From: CAVOGJ01 sp963695405
GTDB lineage: Bacteria > Planctomycetota > Planctomycetia > Pirellulales > Pirellulaceae
NCBI GenBank assembly: GCA_963695405.1
Contig: CAVOGJ010000003.1
Span: 372,001-436,000 of the forward strand
Reading direction: 5' to 3'
DNA length: 64,000 nucleotides
In this document: positions 1 to 9,179 of the stretch, piece after piece
Position numbering within the stretch: the stretch's first letter is position 1
How the letters are laid out: each line of letters starts with the position of its first letter
Notes under the pieces: model-generated
The model's database searches: none
What the model was told of the DNA's origin: nothing
The model's input: only the letters and a program-made list of their open reading frames with translations
Translations under genes and position numbers: made by a program

Positions 1-161
1 TGCTGACGTCGAGTCGAGCCACGATGAGCGGCCGCGCGCCTCGTCGCTCACTTCGCCCGGCGTGATGCGCCCATCCGCACATCCGCACATCCAAGCTGGC
101 CGATTCAGCGCACCGGTGCGCTGCGATCCGGAATCGAAACCGGGCCTCTCGTCGTCGGGCA

Positions 162-2244
162 TTAACGTTCTCGGGTCAGGACCACAATGGACCGCCCCTC
201 CACGACGATGCTCGGCGATCGGATGGCAACTTCCTGACCCGGCTCGCAGATATCCTGGGGGCTGTTACGACTGGTATCGATGACCCGTCTCCAGGCGCGG
301 GAGGCCTTCATGAATCGTAAATATTTTTTCCGTGGGGCCTCCATTAATCATCACGTAGAGGTCCACATCCTGTTCCGATTGACCGTCCAGATAGTAGGCC
401 AACTGCCTTGATTCGTGCGACATATCGAGTTCGCGGTGACAACCGTACCAATGCACGTCTTTCCGCCAGAAGCGGCTGCGGCAAAGCGTGGGGTGGGCCT
501 TGCGAAACGCGATCATCAGTCGAAAGAAGCGAAAGAAATCGTGGTTGACTCTGAGCAGGTCCCAGTCAAGCCAAGTGGTTTCGTTATCTTGGTTATATGG
601 GTTGTTATTTCCCAATTGTGTCTGCAGGAACTCATCACCTGCCAGGAACATGGGCGTGCCATTGGCCAAAAACAGCAGACAGCAAAAATTTTTTGCTTGT
701 CTGCGTCGCAGCTCTGCCACTTGCTTAGGGACATCATGGTCCCCTTCGTGTCCGCAATTCCAGCTGTAGTTCGCCCGATGTCCGTCGGTGTTGTCGTGTC
801 CGTTGGCCCAATTGTGGCGCTGGTTGTATGCCACTTGATCGTACAATGTAAAACCATCGTGCGAGTTGACGTAGTTAATGCTCTGGTAGGCGTGATAGGC
901 ATGCAGCCGGTCATCGGGAAAAAGATCATCACTGCCGTACAGTCGGTACATTAGCGCGCCGACCAGCCCGGCGTCTCCCCGCACAAATCGCCGCACGTCG
1001 TCGCGAAAGCGATCGTTCCATTGCTGCCACCGCATCCCCGGAAAAGACTCGCCCAGCTGGTACGCGCCGGCAGCGTCCCACGGTTCGGCGATCAAGCGCA
1101 CATTCCCCAGGTTGGGATCGGCGCGAATTTCCGCGAAGATCGGGGGGTCGCTCCAATTGATCGAGCCGTTGGGATTGCGAGCGAACGCCGAGGCGAGATC
1201 GAAGCGAAATCCATCCACATGCATCTCGACGGCCCAATAGCGGAGGCTATCGAGAATCATCCGTCGCACGTAACGATTGCCGCAATTGAGGGTGTTTCCC
1301 GTACCGGAGTAATTCGCGTAGGGATCCCGCAGGTCTCCGGAAAACATGTAGTAGCTGCTATTGTCGATCCCCTTGAAATTAAAGGTCGGTCCCTCGTGAT
1401 TGCCTTCGGCCGTGTGGTTGTACACCACGTCCAGAATCACTTCGATGTCGGCGTTGTGCAGTGCCTGAACCATCCTTCGGAACTCATTCGGCCGCAAGAG
1501 AGGATCGTCCGTGGCGGCAAATTCGCTATGCGGCGTGAAGAAGTTGAGTGTGCGGTACCCCCAGTAGTTGTGTTCGTCGGGATCAAACTGGAATACGGGC
1601 ATCAGTTCGACAGCTGTCACGCCCAGTTCTCGCAGATACGGAATCCGTTCGAAGATGCCTGCGAAGGTCCCACGTTTGTGCCGGGAGACGCCACTATTGG
1701 CGCGCTGCGTAAATCCTCGCACGTGCATCTCGTAAATGACCAGGTCCGATTCGTGGCGCGGCCGCCGTTCATCGCTCCAATCGAAGGCCGGTTCGTCCGC
1801 CATCAACACGCCGAGTGGCGCGTGACCGGCATTCGAACCAGGACGCGCCGCCGCCTCGCGTTCATGACCGTCCGGGAAGTAAACGGACGTAGCGTAAGGA
1901 TCAAGCAGCACTTTATCCGCGTCGAACGCGTGCCAACCGCTGTCTCCTGAGGCGGGCGGACCATCTAATGACCACCCGTAATAGCAGGCCTTACCGATCG
2001 TCGTCAGCGGGAGGCGACAATGCCAGATGCGACCTGACTTGTTCCGCAAATAATCCAACTCATAGAGAAAGCATGGCTCGACTTGATCGTGACGGTCGTA
2101 GAGTAGTAACTTGACCGAATCAGCATACTGCGAGTAGATGGCAAAATTGTAGGCTTGTTCCGCCTCGATCCAGGTGATCCCCAACGGATTGGGGGAGCCC
2201 TCCTGCGACAACCAACTTGGCATCGGTGCTGTTCTCACTGCCAT
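162..2244 (-). CDS. glgX: Glycogen debranching enzyme GlgX (isoamylase-type), frameshifted near 3' end
   Basis: Hydrolyses alpha-1,6 branches of limit-dextrin glycogen in the cytoplasm. Counting from an upstream GTG at 2256, an N-terminal CBM48-like region (about 20-130) is followed by a GH13 barrel with DVVYNHT (276-282), GFRFDLAS with nucleophile D353, EPWD with acid/base E391, and NSHD with D467. I prefer the ATG at 2244 because AAGGGTG lies about 9 nt upstream, whereas the GTG has no spaced RBS. The long frame stops at 265, but the expected C-terminus (W-R-R-V-I-D-T-S-R-N-S-P-Q-D-I, ending V-V-L-T-R-E-R) continues in the next frame to a stop at 162. One surplus base near 297 explains this. 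The repaired protein of about 693 aa matches the usual GlgX length. Function is confident; whether the frameshift is biological is not known. Confidence 0.9.
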
Positions 2245-2743
2245 CCCCGTCGTCACCCTTCATCGCTTCTGCACAGCATGCGTGCCATTTCGCACAGCCG
2301 GCGGCCTTCATTACTTAGCCATCGTCCCCACGTTTCTGGCCCCAACAGGCAGCCAGACGATAACGCGGCCGGCGGAACCAGCAGACGGGTCGGTCAGGTG
2401 CGGCTGGCCCCCATCGGCGTAGAATCATCACAACGGCACACGCCTTGCTTGAGTTTGCTTCCCGTCGAGGCCGTCCAGGTGCCCACGATCGACAGATTGT
2501 CGAATCGGGCGCGACGCCTGGGGTTTGGCAGCCAGTCGTGGACTCGTCGACGTTCCTGAGCCCATGGCGGCCGACAGCATAGGCGCGATTGGCTCCCAGA
2601 AAAAGTGGGGCTGTTGGTTCCTGGCAGCCCCCTGAAAGCAACTTCGCAAGAAACGAGACTATCAGCCGGCAACCATCAGCCGGCAACCATCAGCCTGGAT
2701 AAGGAGGCGTCGGGCGTGGCCGCCCGGGCGAGAAAACGAAAAC
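2245..2743. other. Intergenic region between glgX and pfk
   Basis: About 500 bp between two divergent genes. Open frames here lack RBSs and family resemblance. It probably holds both promoters, but I cannot point to a convincing -35/-10 pair. The only clear structure is the short tandem repeat at 2661-2695. Confidence 0.5.
2661..2695. repeat. 14-bp tandem repeat, 2.5 copies, upstream of pfk
   Basis: The unit ATCAGCCGGCAACC occurs at 2661-2674 and again at 2675-2688, followed by a 7-bp partial copy at 2689-2695. It ends 48 bp before the pfk start codon, inside the likely 5' leader. Function is unknown; it could be a protein-binding site or simple slippage. Confidence 0.7.
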
Positions 2744-3943
2744 ATGAGTCAGCACAAAGGGACGATCGGGATCTTGACGGGCGGGGGAGACGTACCCGGC
2801 TTGAACCCGGCCATTCGCGCGGTCATGTTCCGCGCGCTGCGGGAGGGGTATCAGGTACTGGGAATTCGTCGAGGTTGGGCCGGGCTTGTGGAGATGATCC
2901 CGGACAGGGAGGCGGATCATTCGGCCCACATTCAGACGTTGACGGAGGAGATAGTCAATCGGGCCGGTCGCACCGGTGGTACATTCCTGCACAGTTCGCG
3001 GACGAGGCCGAGCCACCTGCCTCGCGCCGTTGTCCCTCAGCACCTGCGGGAACATTACACGGACGAAATCAACGACGTTACCCCGCAAGTGCTGAAGAAT
3101 CTGGAATTTCTCGGCATCGACTATCTGATACCGATCGGCGGTGACGATACCCTCAGTTACGGGCAGCGTCTGCACGAGGAGGGGGTCAACGTGGTGGCGA
3201 TTCCGAAGACGATGGACAATGACGTGCCGGGCACGGACTACTGTATCGGCTTCAGTACGTGCGTGACCCGCACCATCGAGCTGACCCACCGACTGCGGAC
3301 CGCCGCCGGTTCGCATGAGCGATTCCTCGTCATCGAGGTCTTTGGGCGATATGCCGGCTTTACGGCGCTGCTGCCCACGATGGCCGGTGCGGCCGATCGC
3401 TGCTTGATCCCGGAACACCCGTTCGAGATCGAGCGTTTGGCTGAACTCATGTCGTTAGACCGCCGTCACCATCCGAGCAAGTACGCCGTGGCCTTGATCT
3501 CTGAGGGCGCTACGATGAAGGACGATGCGGACATGTCGTTCGAGGGACAGGATCGAGATCAGTATGGACACCGCAAGCTGGGAGGCATTGGTGATCGCGT
3601 GTCAACGCGTCTGAAGGAGCTATCCCCAGAATTCAACAACGGAGAACGTGTAAATATCGTCAGCCAGCGGCTTGGCTATCTCGTGAGATGCGGCGAACCC
3701 GACGCGATCGACTCGATCGTGCCCATGGCCTTCGGAAATTTGGCGCTCGACTTGATCCTGCAAGGAACGTCGGGCCGCTTGGTTTGCCTACGAAATGGCA
3801 TTTATAGTAACGTGCCCATCGAGGCGATCACGGGTACGAAAAAGGTTGTCGATCTCACGAAGTATTACCAATCAGACCGGCTGCGACCCAAATACGAGAC
3901 GTTTAACCGACAACCATTATTCATTATGACCAGTGAAAGCTGA
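2744..3943 (+). CDS. pfp: 6-phosphofructokinase, probably pyrophosphate-dependent
   Basis: Phosphorylates fructose 6-phosphate to fructose 1,6-bisphosphate in glycolysis. The 399-aa protein has the PFK fold: GGGDVPGLN at 13-21, GGDDT at 132-136, PKTMDND at 154-160 and GRYAGF further on. In ATP-PFKs of the E. coli type the equivalents are GGDGS and PGTIDND. Asp in the first motif (D135) and Lys in the second (K155) are the accepted marks of PPi-dependent enzymes, so PPi is the more likely donor, although some ATP enzymes of this clade vary. The enzyme would be reversible. It stands alone, downstream of a divergent glgX, which suits glycogen breakdown feeding glycolysis. The ATG at 2744 has only a weak RBS. 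Confidence 0.88.
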   Translation: MSQHKGTIGILTGGGDVPGLNPAIRAVMFRALREGYQVLGIRRGWAGLVEMIPDREADHSAHIQTLTEEIVNRAGRTGGTFLHSSRTRPSHLPRAVVPQHLREHYTDEINDVTPQVLKNLEFLGIDYLIPIGGDDTLSYGQRLHEEGVNVVAIPKTMDNDVPGTDYCIGFSTCVTRTIELTHRLRTAAGSHERFLVIEVFGRYAGFTALLPTMAGAADRCLIPEHPFEIERLAELMSLDRRHHPSKYAVALISEGATMKDDADMSFEGQDRDQYGHRKLGGIGDRVSTRLKELSPEFNNGERVNIVSQRLGYLVRCGEPDAIDSIVPMAFGNLALDLILQGTSGRLVCLRNGIYSNVPIEAITGTKKVVDLTKYYQSDRLRPKYETFNRQPLFIMTSES

Positions 3944-4061
3944 CCCGAACGTGAAGTATCCGCTAACGAAACGAAGAGCGGAGGACGTTGGTTAGCGATC
4001 ACTGCGAATCACCGGTGGCCGTCGCGCATGGCGGCCCCCAGGCATCATCCTGGACATCCCC

Positions 4062-4277
4062 ATGACCGCAAGTGAATCGCCGGCAAACATCGCAAATCGC
4101 ATCCTCCGCGGAAGCGCCTATCCTCCCATTCGAGCCTTGACGTGCACCTTTCATGACGGGGTCCTCACCATTGGCGGCGCCTTACCAAGCTTCCACCTCA
4201 AGCAGGTGGCCCAGGCCGCCGTCCAGGGAGTCGAGGGTGTTTCACAGATCGAGAACCGCATTGAAGTCAAGCACTAG
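4062..4277 (+). CDS. BON-domain protein
   Basis: A 71-aa protein that is essentially one BON domain (the OsmY/nodulation fold). The pattern is a leading helix (I-A-N-R-I-L-R), hydrophobic strands with the turn D-G-V-L-T-I-G-G, then a helix and the closing V-E-G-V-S-Q-I-E-N-R-I-E-V. There is no signal peptide, so it is likely cytoplasmic. BON domains are thought to bind membranes or hydrophobic ligands; the partner is unknown. It lies 118 bp after pfk and 144 bp before the cNMP-binding protein on the same strand. Confidence 0.75.
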   Translation: MTASESPANIANRILRGSAYPPIRALTCTFHDGVLTIGGALPSFHLKQVAQAAVQGVEGVSQIENRIEVKH

Positions 4278-4421
4278 CCTCACGCTTGCGGCCCCCCCGT
4301 GCGGCGGTTAATGGCCGGTTTGCCAATCGGTGGGTCAAGGGTATGCTTGGGACCAGAGGCGTGATTCTGTCGGCGTGCGACGAATCGGAAAGTGATAGCG
4401 AGCAGTCAGGAGCCAGCAAAC

Positions 4422-4913
4422 ATGAGCGAGCCAGCGATTTTGGATACGCTCCGCGGTGTCGAGTTCTTTCAGGAGATCGCGGACGAGCACCTGCACCGTG
4501 TGGCAGAGATTGCCCGTCCCGTCGAGTTTCCAGCCAATAGCGAGATGTTTCACGAACATGACATCGCCAAAGACGTTTACGTCATTGTCAGCGGACAGGT
4601 GTCGTTAGTCATTTGTCAGCCCAAGGTTGGCTGCCGGCAACTGATGCAGGTCGGTGATGGCGAGTTCGTGGGCTGGTCGCCGCTGGTCGGTCGCGCTCAT
4701 CTGACCGACACCGCCCACACATTGACAGCGGTCAAAGCGCTCGCCTTTGACGCCGAGGCATTATTGGCCCAGTGTAGCGCAGACCCGAAATTCGGCCTCG
4801 AATTTATGCAACGTGTCGCCGTGGCGCTGGCGCAGCGGTTGAGTGCCACACGGCTGCAGTTGCTCAAGTTGAGCGGCATGGCTTTGCCTGCCATCCAGAT
4901 CGAATCGGACTAG
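4422..4913 (+). CDS. Cyclic-nucleotide-binding-domain protein (Crp-like sensor without HTH)
   Basis: A protein of about 163 aa covering a single cNMP-binding beta-roll (first helix L-R-G-V-E-F-F; F-H-E-H-D-I-A-K-D-V-Y-V-I-V-S-G-Q-V; F-V-G-W-S-P-L-V) followed by a C-terminal helix. No DNA-binding HTH follows, so it is a stand-alone sensor or adaptor rather than a full Crp-type regulator. I start it at ATG 4422, preceded by CAGGAG at about 9 nt; a GTG at 4392 in the same frame has no RBS. The usual phosphate-binding Arg motif is not obvious, so nucleotide binding is uncertain. Confidence 0.75.
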   Translation: MSEPAILDTLRGVEFFQEIADEHLHRVAEIARPVEFPANSEMFHEHDIAKDVYVIVSGQVSLVICQPKVGCRQLMQVGDGEFVGWSPLVGRAHLTDTAHTLTAVKALAFDAEALLAQCSADPKFGLEFMQRVAVALAQRLSATRLQLLKLSGMALPAIQIESD

Positions 4914-5005
4914 CTCGGCCCGACGTGATGCGACGGACGCTGAGGCCCGGGCGGTGGGAGGTTCGTCCGCGTCCGAGTGTGCCCGACGTGCCAACGGGGA
5001 ACGAT

Positions 5006-5941
5006 TCAGTCTGCGGCGATCAGTGTTTCCAGATGCACTCCCACGCTTTCACCGAGAGCGACCGGATCGTAACCGCCCTCCAGCACGCTCACCACCTTTC
5101 CCTCCGCATGGGTGCTCGCCACCCGCAAGACGATCTGGGTCAATGTGCGAAAATCTTCTGTCTCTAACCCCAACGAACCGATGGGATCGGCCCGATGGGC
5201 GTCAAAGCCAGCAGAGATCAGCACCAGTTGTGGTTTCACCTGTTCGGCGAATCGTGACAACTGCGATTCGAACCGTTCCAGGTACTCGTGACGAGTCGTG
5301 CCCCAGGCCACGGGCAGGTTCAGTGTCGTCCCCCGTCCTGCGCCACTGCCCGTTTCGTCCGCATCCCCACTTCCCGGATAGAACGGGAAGCGGTGGATCG
5401 ACAGGAAGCCGACTCGCGCGTCCTCCCAGAAGATGGCCTGCGTACCATTTCCATGGTGCACGTCCCAATCGACAATCAGAACTCGATCCAAACCCAATTC
5501 CGAAGTGGCCACACGCGCACCGACCGCAATGTGATTGAACAGGCAGAACCCCATGGCGGCTTGCGGCAACGCATGGTGGCCCGGCGGCCGCACCAGGCAT
5601 AACGCCCGGTCAGCCTCGCCGTTGACGACGCGGACGACCGCATCGGTGACGGCCCCGGCCGCCCACAAGGCGACTTCGTACGAGCGAGGACTAACCCACG
5701 TATCCTGCTCGATGCGCCCCCCTCCCTGCTCGGCAAACGCCTTGATCTGTTCGACGTAGGAACTCGGATGGACGAGGCCCAGCCGTTGCTGAGAAACGGC
5801 GTCCCACTTCGGTCGGAAACAACGGGCAGCGAGTCCCTGGGCCTGCAGGTGGTCGGCAATCGCGACGAGACGCTGCGGATTTTCTGGGTGCTGGCCTGTC
5901 AGGTGGGCCAAAAATCGCCGATCTTCATAGAGTAGCATCAT
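5006..5941 (-). CDS. Histone-deacetylase-like / acetoin-utilization family hydrolase
   Basis: A Zn-dependent deacetylase of the arginase/HDAC fold (class II HDAC, AcuC and acetylpolyamine amidohydrolase relatives). Visible motifs are R-P-P-G-H-H-A with the tandem His pair, D-W-D-V-H-H-G-N-G-T containing the D-x-H zinc ligands, and L-I-S-A-G-F-D-A-H carrying the third ligand Asp. The closing E-G-G-Y-D-P is the usual C-terminal signature. I start at ATG 5941 (AGGGA about 9 nt upstream); a GTG at 5986 would add 15 residues. The substrate cannot be told from sequence. It is convergent with the cNMP gene and divergent from the PHA block. Confidence 0.88.
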   Translation of the reverse strand: MMLLYEDRRFLAHLTGQHPENPQRLVAIADHLQAQGLAARCFRPKWDAVSQQRLGLVHPSSYVEQIKAFAEQGGGRIEQDTWVSPRSYEVALWAAGAVTDAVVRVVNGEADRALCLVRPPGHHALPQAAMGFCLFNHIAVGARVATSELGLDRVLIVDWDVHHGNGTQAIFWEDARVGFLSIHRFPFYPGSGDADETGSGAGRGTTLNLPVAWGTTRHEYLERFESQLSRFAEQVKPQLVLISAGFDAHRADPIGSLGLETEDFRTLTQIVLRVASTHAEGKVVSVLEGGYDPVALGESVGVHLETLIAAD

Positions 5942-6592
5942 GGGTGAAATTCCCTGCGGCGGTCCTTTCTTCGTAGTTTCCGGCACCCGTCCGCTGGACG
6001 CAAGCGTTCCCCGGCGGCCCGACAGAGCTCGGGCGTCCAGCCGCGAGCATCAGCAGCTGCCTCACTCGCAGCACGGCCCGGCAGGTCCGAGGCGATTGCC
6101 GGCCGCGGGAGCGCGCTTAAACGCACATCGGCAGCGCGCATTGCGCGAATTGCCGCACACCGCCCTGGCCAGGCGCGATCATTCGCACAGCCAGCAGCGA
6201 GAATGCGCGTATAACCGCACACACTGCGCGCGTCGGGCCGGCCGATCGACGCCCGTATGCCTGGCAAGTGGTTTAAATGAGGCAGGCCGGTCAGCGGATG
6301 GCCGGGAGGCAATGTCTCGTCGAACTGGTATGGTAGTTGCTTACACCGGTAGTTGCTTGCACCGTCTGCAAGACATTCCGTTTTCAAGTTCGCGATCGAA
6401 GGCTGTCCGTGCCGTGGGGCTGGTAGCTGCAGGGACACGGGCAGTTTGGGTTTTGATGTCAGATGGGTGGTAGGTCGTTCGCTGGCGATCCGGTATCCAA
6501 CGGCTGCCGGCAGGGAGGTTCCCGCGACGCCGTTCCGTAACACAGGTTTACGTGACGCGAAATTAGTGGCGCTTTATTAGGGAGAAGGTGAG
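5942..6592. promoter_or_regulatory. 650-bp non-coding leader region upstream of phaA
   Basis: A long GC-rich gap between the divergent HDAC-like gene and phaA. The overlapping frames on both strands (about 180-200 codons) have arginine/alanine-rich, low-information translations and no RBS, so I treat the region as non-coding. It should carry the promoter of the phaAB-EC block. The clearest element is a 16-bp tandem repeat at 6333-6364, followed by the TGC-containing stretch CCGTCTGCAAG. Confidence 0.5.
6333..6364. repeat. 16-bp tandem repeat, possible PhaR operator upstream of phaA
   Basis: GTAGTTGCTTACACCG (6333-6348) is repeated directly as GTAGTTGCTTGCACCG (6349-6364), with one mismatch. 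The TTGC/TGCA content resembles the TGC-rich sites bound by PhaR in Rhodobacter and Paracoccus. It ends about 230 bp before the phaA start. The regulatory role is inferred from content and position only. Confidence 0.5.
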
Positions 6593-7774
6593 ATGACGCG
6601 TGAAGTGGTCGTATTGAGTGGCGTGCGAACGCCCATTGGAGGATATGGCGGAAGTCTTAAGGACATTCCCCCCAGCACTTTGGCGGCGAAATGCGTTCGC
6701 GAGGCGGTGAAGCGGTCGGGCGTCTCGCCGCAGGATGTTGGACATGTGGTCTTCGGCAATGTCATCCATACCGATGCGCACGATCATTACCTGGCGCGCG
6801 TAGCTGGCATTCAGGGAGGCTTGCCGCAAGAGACGCCAGCGTTGACGCTCAACCGGCTCTGCGGCAGCGGCTTGCAGGCCATCATTACGGCAGCCCAAGC
6901 CATCATGCTCGGGGACGCGGAAGTGGCGGTCGCCGGCGGTGCGGAAAATATGAGTCGCAGTCCCTACGCGTCCCAGGCGATGCGTTTCGGAGCCCGCATG
7001 AACGACACGACGCTGGTCGACATGATGGTCGGTGCGCTCAGCGATCCGTTTGACGATTGTCACATGGGGGTCACCGCCGAGAATGTGGCCAAGAAGTACA
7101 GCATTTCGCGGCAGGAACAGGACGAATTGGCCGTGGAAAGTCACCGTCGGGCGGGAGAGGCGATTGATCACGGCTATTTCAAGGCGCAGATCATGCCGAT
7201 CGAAATCAAGGTCAAGCGGGACTTAGTGCCCTTCGAGGTCGACGAAACGGTGCGGTACGGGACGACGGTCGAGAAACTGGCCAAGCTGCCCACGGTCTTT
7301 GACCGCGAGGGAACGGTCACCCCCGGCAACGCGTCAAGTATCAATGATGCCGCGGCGGCCGTGGTCCTGGCTGATCGCGAATACGCCGAAAAACACGGCT
7401 TGCGGCCGATGGGAAGGTTGATCGACTACAGTTATGCGGGGGTCGATCCGAAGTACATGGGGATCGGGCCGGTGCCGGCTGTGAAGAAACTTCTGGAGAA
7501 GACCGGCTTCGGTTTGGACGACATCGATGTCTTTGAGGTGAACGAGGCCTTTGCGGCTCAGGCCATTGCCGTTTGTCGCGAACTCAAGTTGCCGATGGAT
7601 CGCACCAATCCCAACGGCAGCGGCATCTCGTTGGGGCATCCCATCGGGGCCACCGGCGCCATCCTGGCGATCAAAGCGCTCTACGAGCTCAATCGCACCG
7701 GCAACAAGCGGGCCCTGGTGACCATGTGCATCGGCGGCGGACAGGGAATCGCCGCAATTTTCGAACATGCGTAG
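6593..7774 (+). CDS. phaA: Acetyl-CoA acetyltransferase (beta-ketothiolase) PhaA
   Basis: Condenses two acetyl-CoA (or acetyl-CoA and propionyl-CoA) to acetoacetyl-CoA or 3-ketovaleryl-CoA, the first step of PHA synthesis. The 393-aa length is typical of biosynthetic thiolases. The active-site set is complete: nucleophile C90 in N-R-L-C-G-S-G-L-Q-A, H349 in G-H-P-I-G-A-T-G-A and C379 in C-I-G-G-G-Q-G, one position offset from the Zoogloea enzyme. An AGGGAGAAGGTGAG leader precedes ATG 6593. phaB follows 96 bp later on the same strand. Specificity between C4 and C5 products cannot be read from sequence. Confidence 0.95.
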   Translation: MTREVVVLSGVRTPIGGYGGSLKDIPPSTLAAKCVREAVKRSGVSPQDVGHVVFGNVIHTDAHDHYLARVAGIQGGLPQETPALTLNRLCGSGLQAIITAAQAIMLGDAEVAVAGGAENMSRSPYASQAMRFGARMNDTTLVDMMVGALSDPFDDCHMGVTAENVAKKYSISRQEQDELAVESHRRAGEAIDHGYFKAQIMPIEIKVKRDLVPFEVDETVRYGTTVEKLAKLPTVFDREGTVTPGNASSINDAAAAVVLADREYAEKHGLRPMGRLIDYSYAGVDPKYMGIGPVPAVKKLLEKTGFGLDDIDVFEVNEAFAAQAIAVCRELKLPMDRTNPNGSGISLGHPIGATGAILAIKALYELNRTGNKRALVTMCIGGGQGIAAIFEHA

Positions 7775-7870
7775 GAGCAAGGTCCGTCGCTCGCCCTGTG
7801 CGTGACGACGGGAAAGTCACACGTGGACACGCGATCGGCGTGACAGAATAAAATCTACGAGGAGTATTCA

Positions 7871-8614
7871 ATGGGACGAGTCGAAGGAAAGACAGCGCTA
7901 GTCACCGGCGCTTCGCGAGGGATTGGACGGGCGATCGCGTTGGAATTGGCGCGAGAGGGTGCCAAGGTCGCGATTAATTTTGCGAGCAGCGAGGCAAAGG
8001 CGCAAGCCGTAGCGGACGAGATCAAGGGGCTGGGAGGTACCTGTTTGCTGGCGCAAGCCAACCTCGCCGATCCCAAGGAGGCGCGGGCGATGGTCGAGAA
8101 GGTCGCCCGTGAATTCACGCACTTGGATGTGCTGGTAAACAATGCGGGTATCACGCGTGATTCGCTCTTGCCCCGCATGACGGACGAGCAATGGGTCGAT
8201 GTGATCCAAACGAACCTCAACGGCTGTTTCTTCTGCACGTCGGCCGCCATACCCTTCATGACCGCGCAGAGCTACGGTCGCATCATCAACATCAGTTCCA
8301 TGAACGGTCAGGTGCCGGCGATAGGGCAAGCCAATTATAGCGCTAGCAAAGGTGGCGTGATTGCCTTTACGAGAACCGCGGCTGCTGAGCTGGTCCACTC
8401 GGGAATTACGGTCAATACGGTTTCTCCGGGCTACACGGAAACCGATATGTTTAATGCCGTTCCCCCTGCCCTGCAGACGAAGATTAAGGGGGGCATTCCG
8501 ATGGGACGGTTTGCCCACCCCGAGGAGATTGCGAAAGCCGTGATATTCTTGGTCGCCGACGGTGACTATATCACGGGCCAACAGATCAATGTGAACGGCG
8601 GTGCCTTTATGTAA
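7871..8614 (+). CDS. phaB: Acetoacetyl-CoA reductase PhaB (SDR family)
   Basis: Reduces acetoacetyl-CoA to (R)-3-hydroxybutyryl-CoA with NADPH, the second step of PHA synthesis. This 247-aa classical SDR has the cofactor motif TGASRGIG (12-19), N-N-A-G-I-T-R-D (90-97), catalytic S143, Y156 and K160 (YSASK), and the C-terminal G-Q-Q-I-N-V-N-G-G. FabG-type ketoacyl-ACP reductases look very similar, but the position directly after phaA and before phaE/phaC favours PhaB. A GAGGAG-type RBS lies ahead of ATG 7871. Confidence 0.9.
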   Translation: MGRVEGKTALVTGASRGIGRAIALELAREGAKVAINFASSEAKAQAVADEIKGLGGTCLLAQANLADPKEARAMVEKVAREFTHLDVLVNNAGITRDSLLPRMTDEQWVDVIQTNLNGCFFCTSAAIPFMTAQSYGRIINISSMNGQVPAIGQANYSASKGGVIAFTRTAAAELVHSGITVNTVSPGYTETDMFNAVPPALQTKIKGGIPMGRFAHPEEIAKAVIFLVADGDYITGQQINVNGGAFM

Positions 8615-8825
8615 GGCGAAGCGCGCCATTTGGAGCGCTGAGTGACTGACAGTGTGTGATACGGCGCGCTACGGACTTTGTGACATGCCGACTACGTCCA
8701 CCTGGGCTGGCCCAGCGTGGCCACGGCAGAACCGATAGGCATTCGTGGCCGCGAGAACCGTAAGCTACGATTTTCATAACGACTGACGGCTGAACGCAGG
8801 GACCCCAACCGGAAAGAGGCCTGGC

Positions 8826-9179
8826 ATGACACAAAACAATGGTGATTTCAACCCCTTCGATCCTACCGGCATGCTGAAAGGAATGCGGGATGCCAACATG
8901 GATGCCTGGGCGAAGTTGATGGTGGACTTTGTCAATACCGACGCCTACGCCGAGTCGACGGGCGCCATGCTGGACGCCTGGCTGGTCTCCTCCGGACCCT
9001 TTCAGAAGGCCCTGGAGGATTCGATGGCCAAGACCTTGGCAGCACTGAATTTACCGTCGCGAGACGACGTCACCCACATCGCCGAGCGTTTGACGAACCT
9101 TGAAATGCGCCTGGACGACCTCGACGCCAAGTTAGACGAAATGGCTCGACCGGCGCACAGCGGAGACCACCAATCATGA
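8826..9179 (+). CDS. phaE: Short PHA synthase subunit PhaE
   Basis: A 117-aa soluble protein beginning with N-P-F-D-P-T-G, then a helical stretch with W-A-K-L-M-V-D-F-V-N-T and S-G-P-F-Q-K-A-L, ending in a predicted coiled coil (T-N-L-E-M-R-L-D-D-L-D-A-K-L). This is the pattern of the accessory PhaE subunit of class III PHA synthases, but about one third of the usual PhaE length. Its stop overlaps the phaC start (ATGA at 9176-9179), so translation is coupled and a 1:1 complex is likely. AAAGAGG lies upstream of ATG 8826. Confidence 0.75.
   Translation: MTQNNGDFNPFDPTGMLKGMRDANMDAWAKLMVDFVNTDAYAESTGAMLDAWLVSSGPFQKALEDSMAKTLAALNLPSRDDVTHIAERLTNLEMRLDDLDAKLDEMARPAHSGDHQS

Noticed and set aside
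1021..1950. 309-codon frame on the plus strand inside glgX
   Set aside because: Antisense to highly conserved GH13 motifs; its translation has no family pattern and no RBS.
5938..6543. 200-codon frames on both strands between the HDAC-like gene and phaA
   Set aside because: Arg/Ala-rich low-information translations, no RBS, and the region looks like a regulatory leader.
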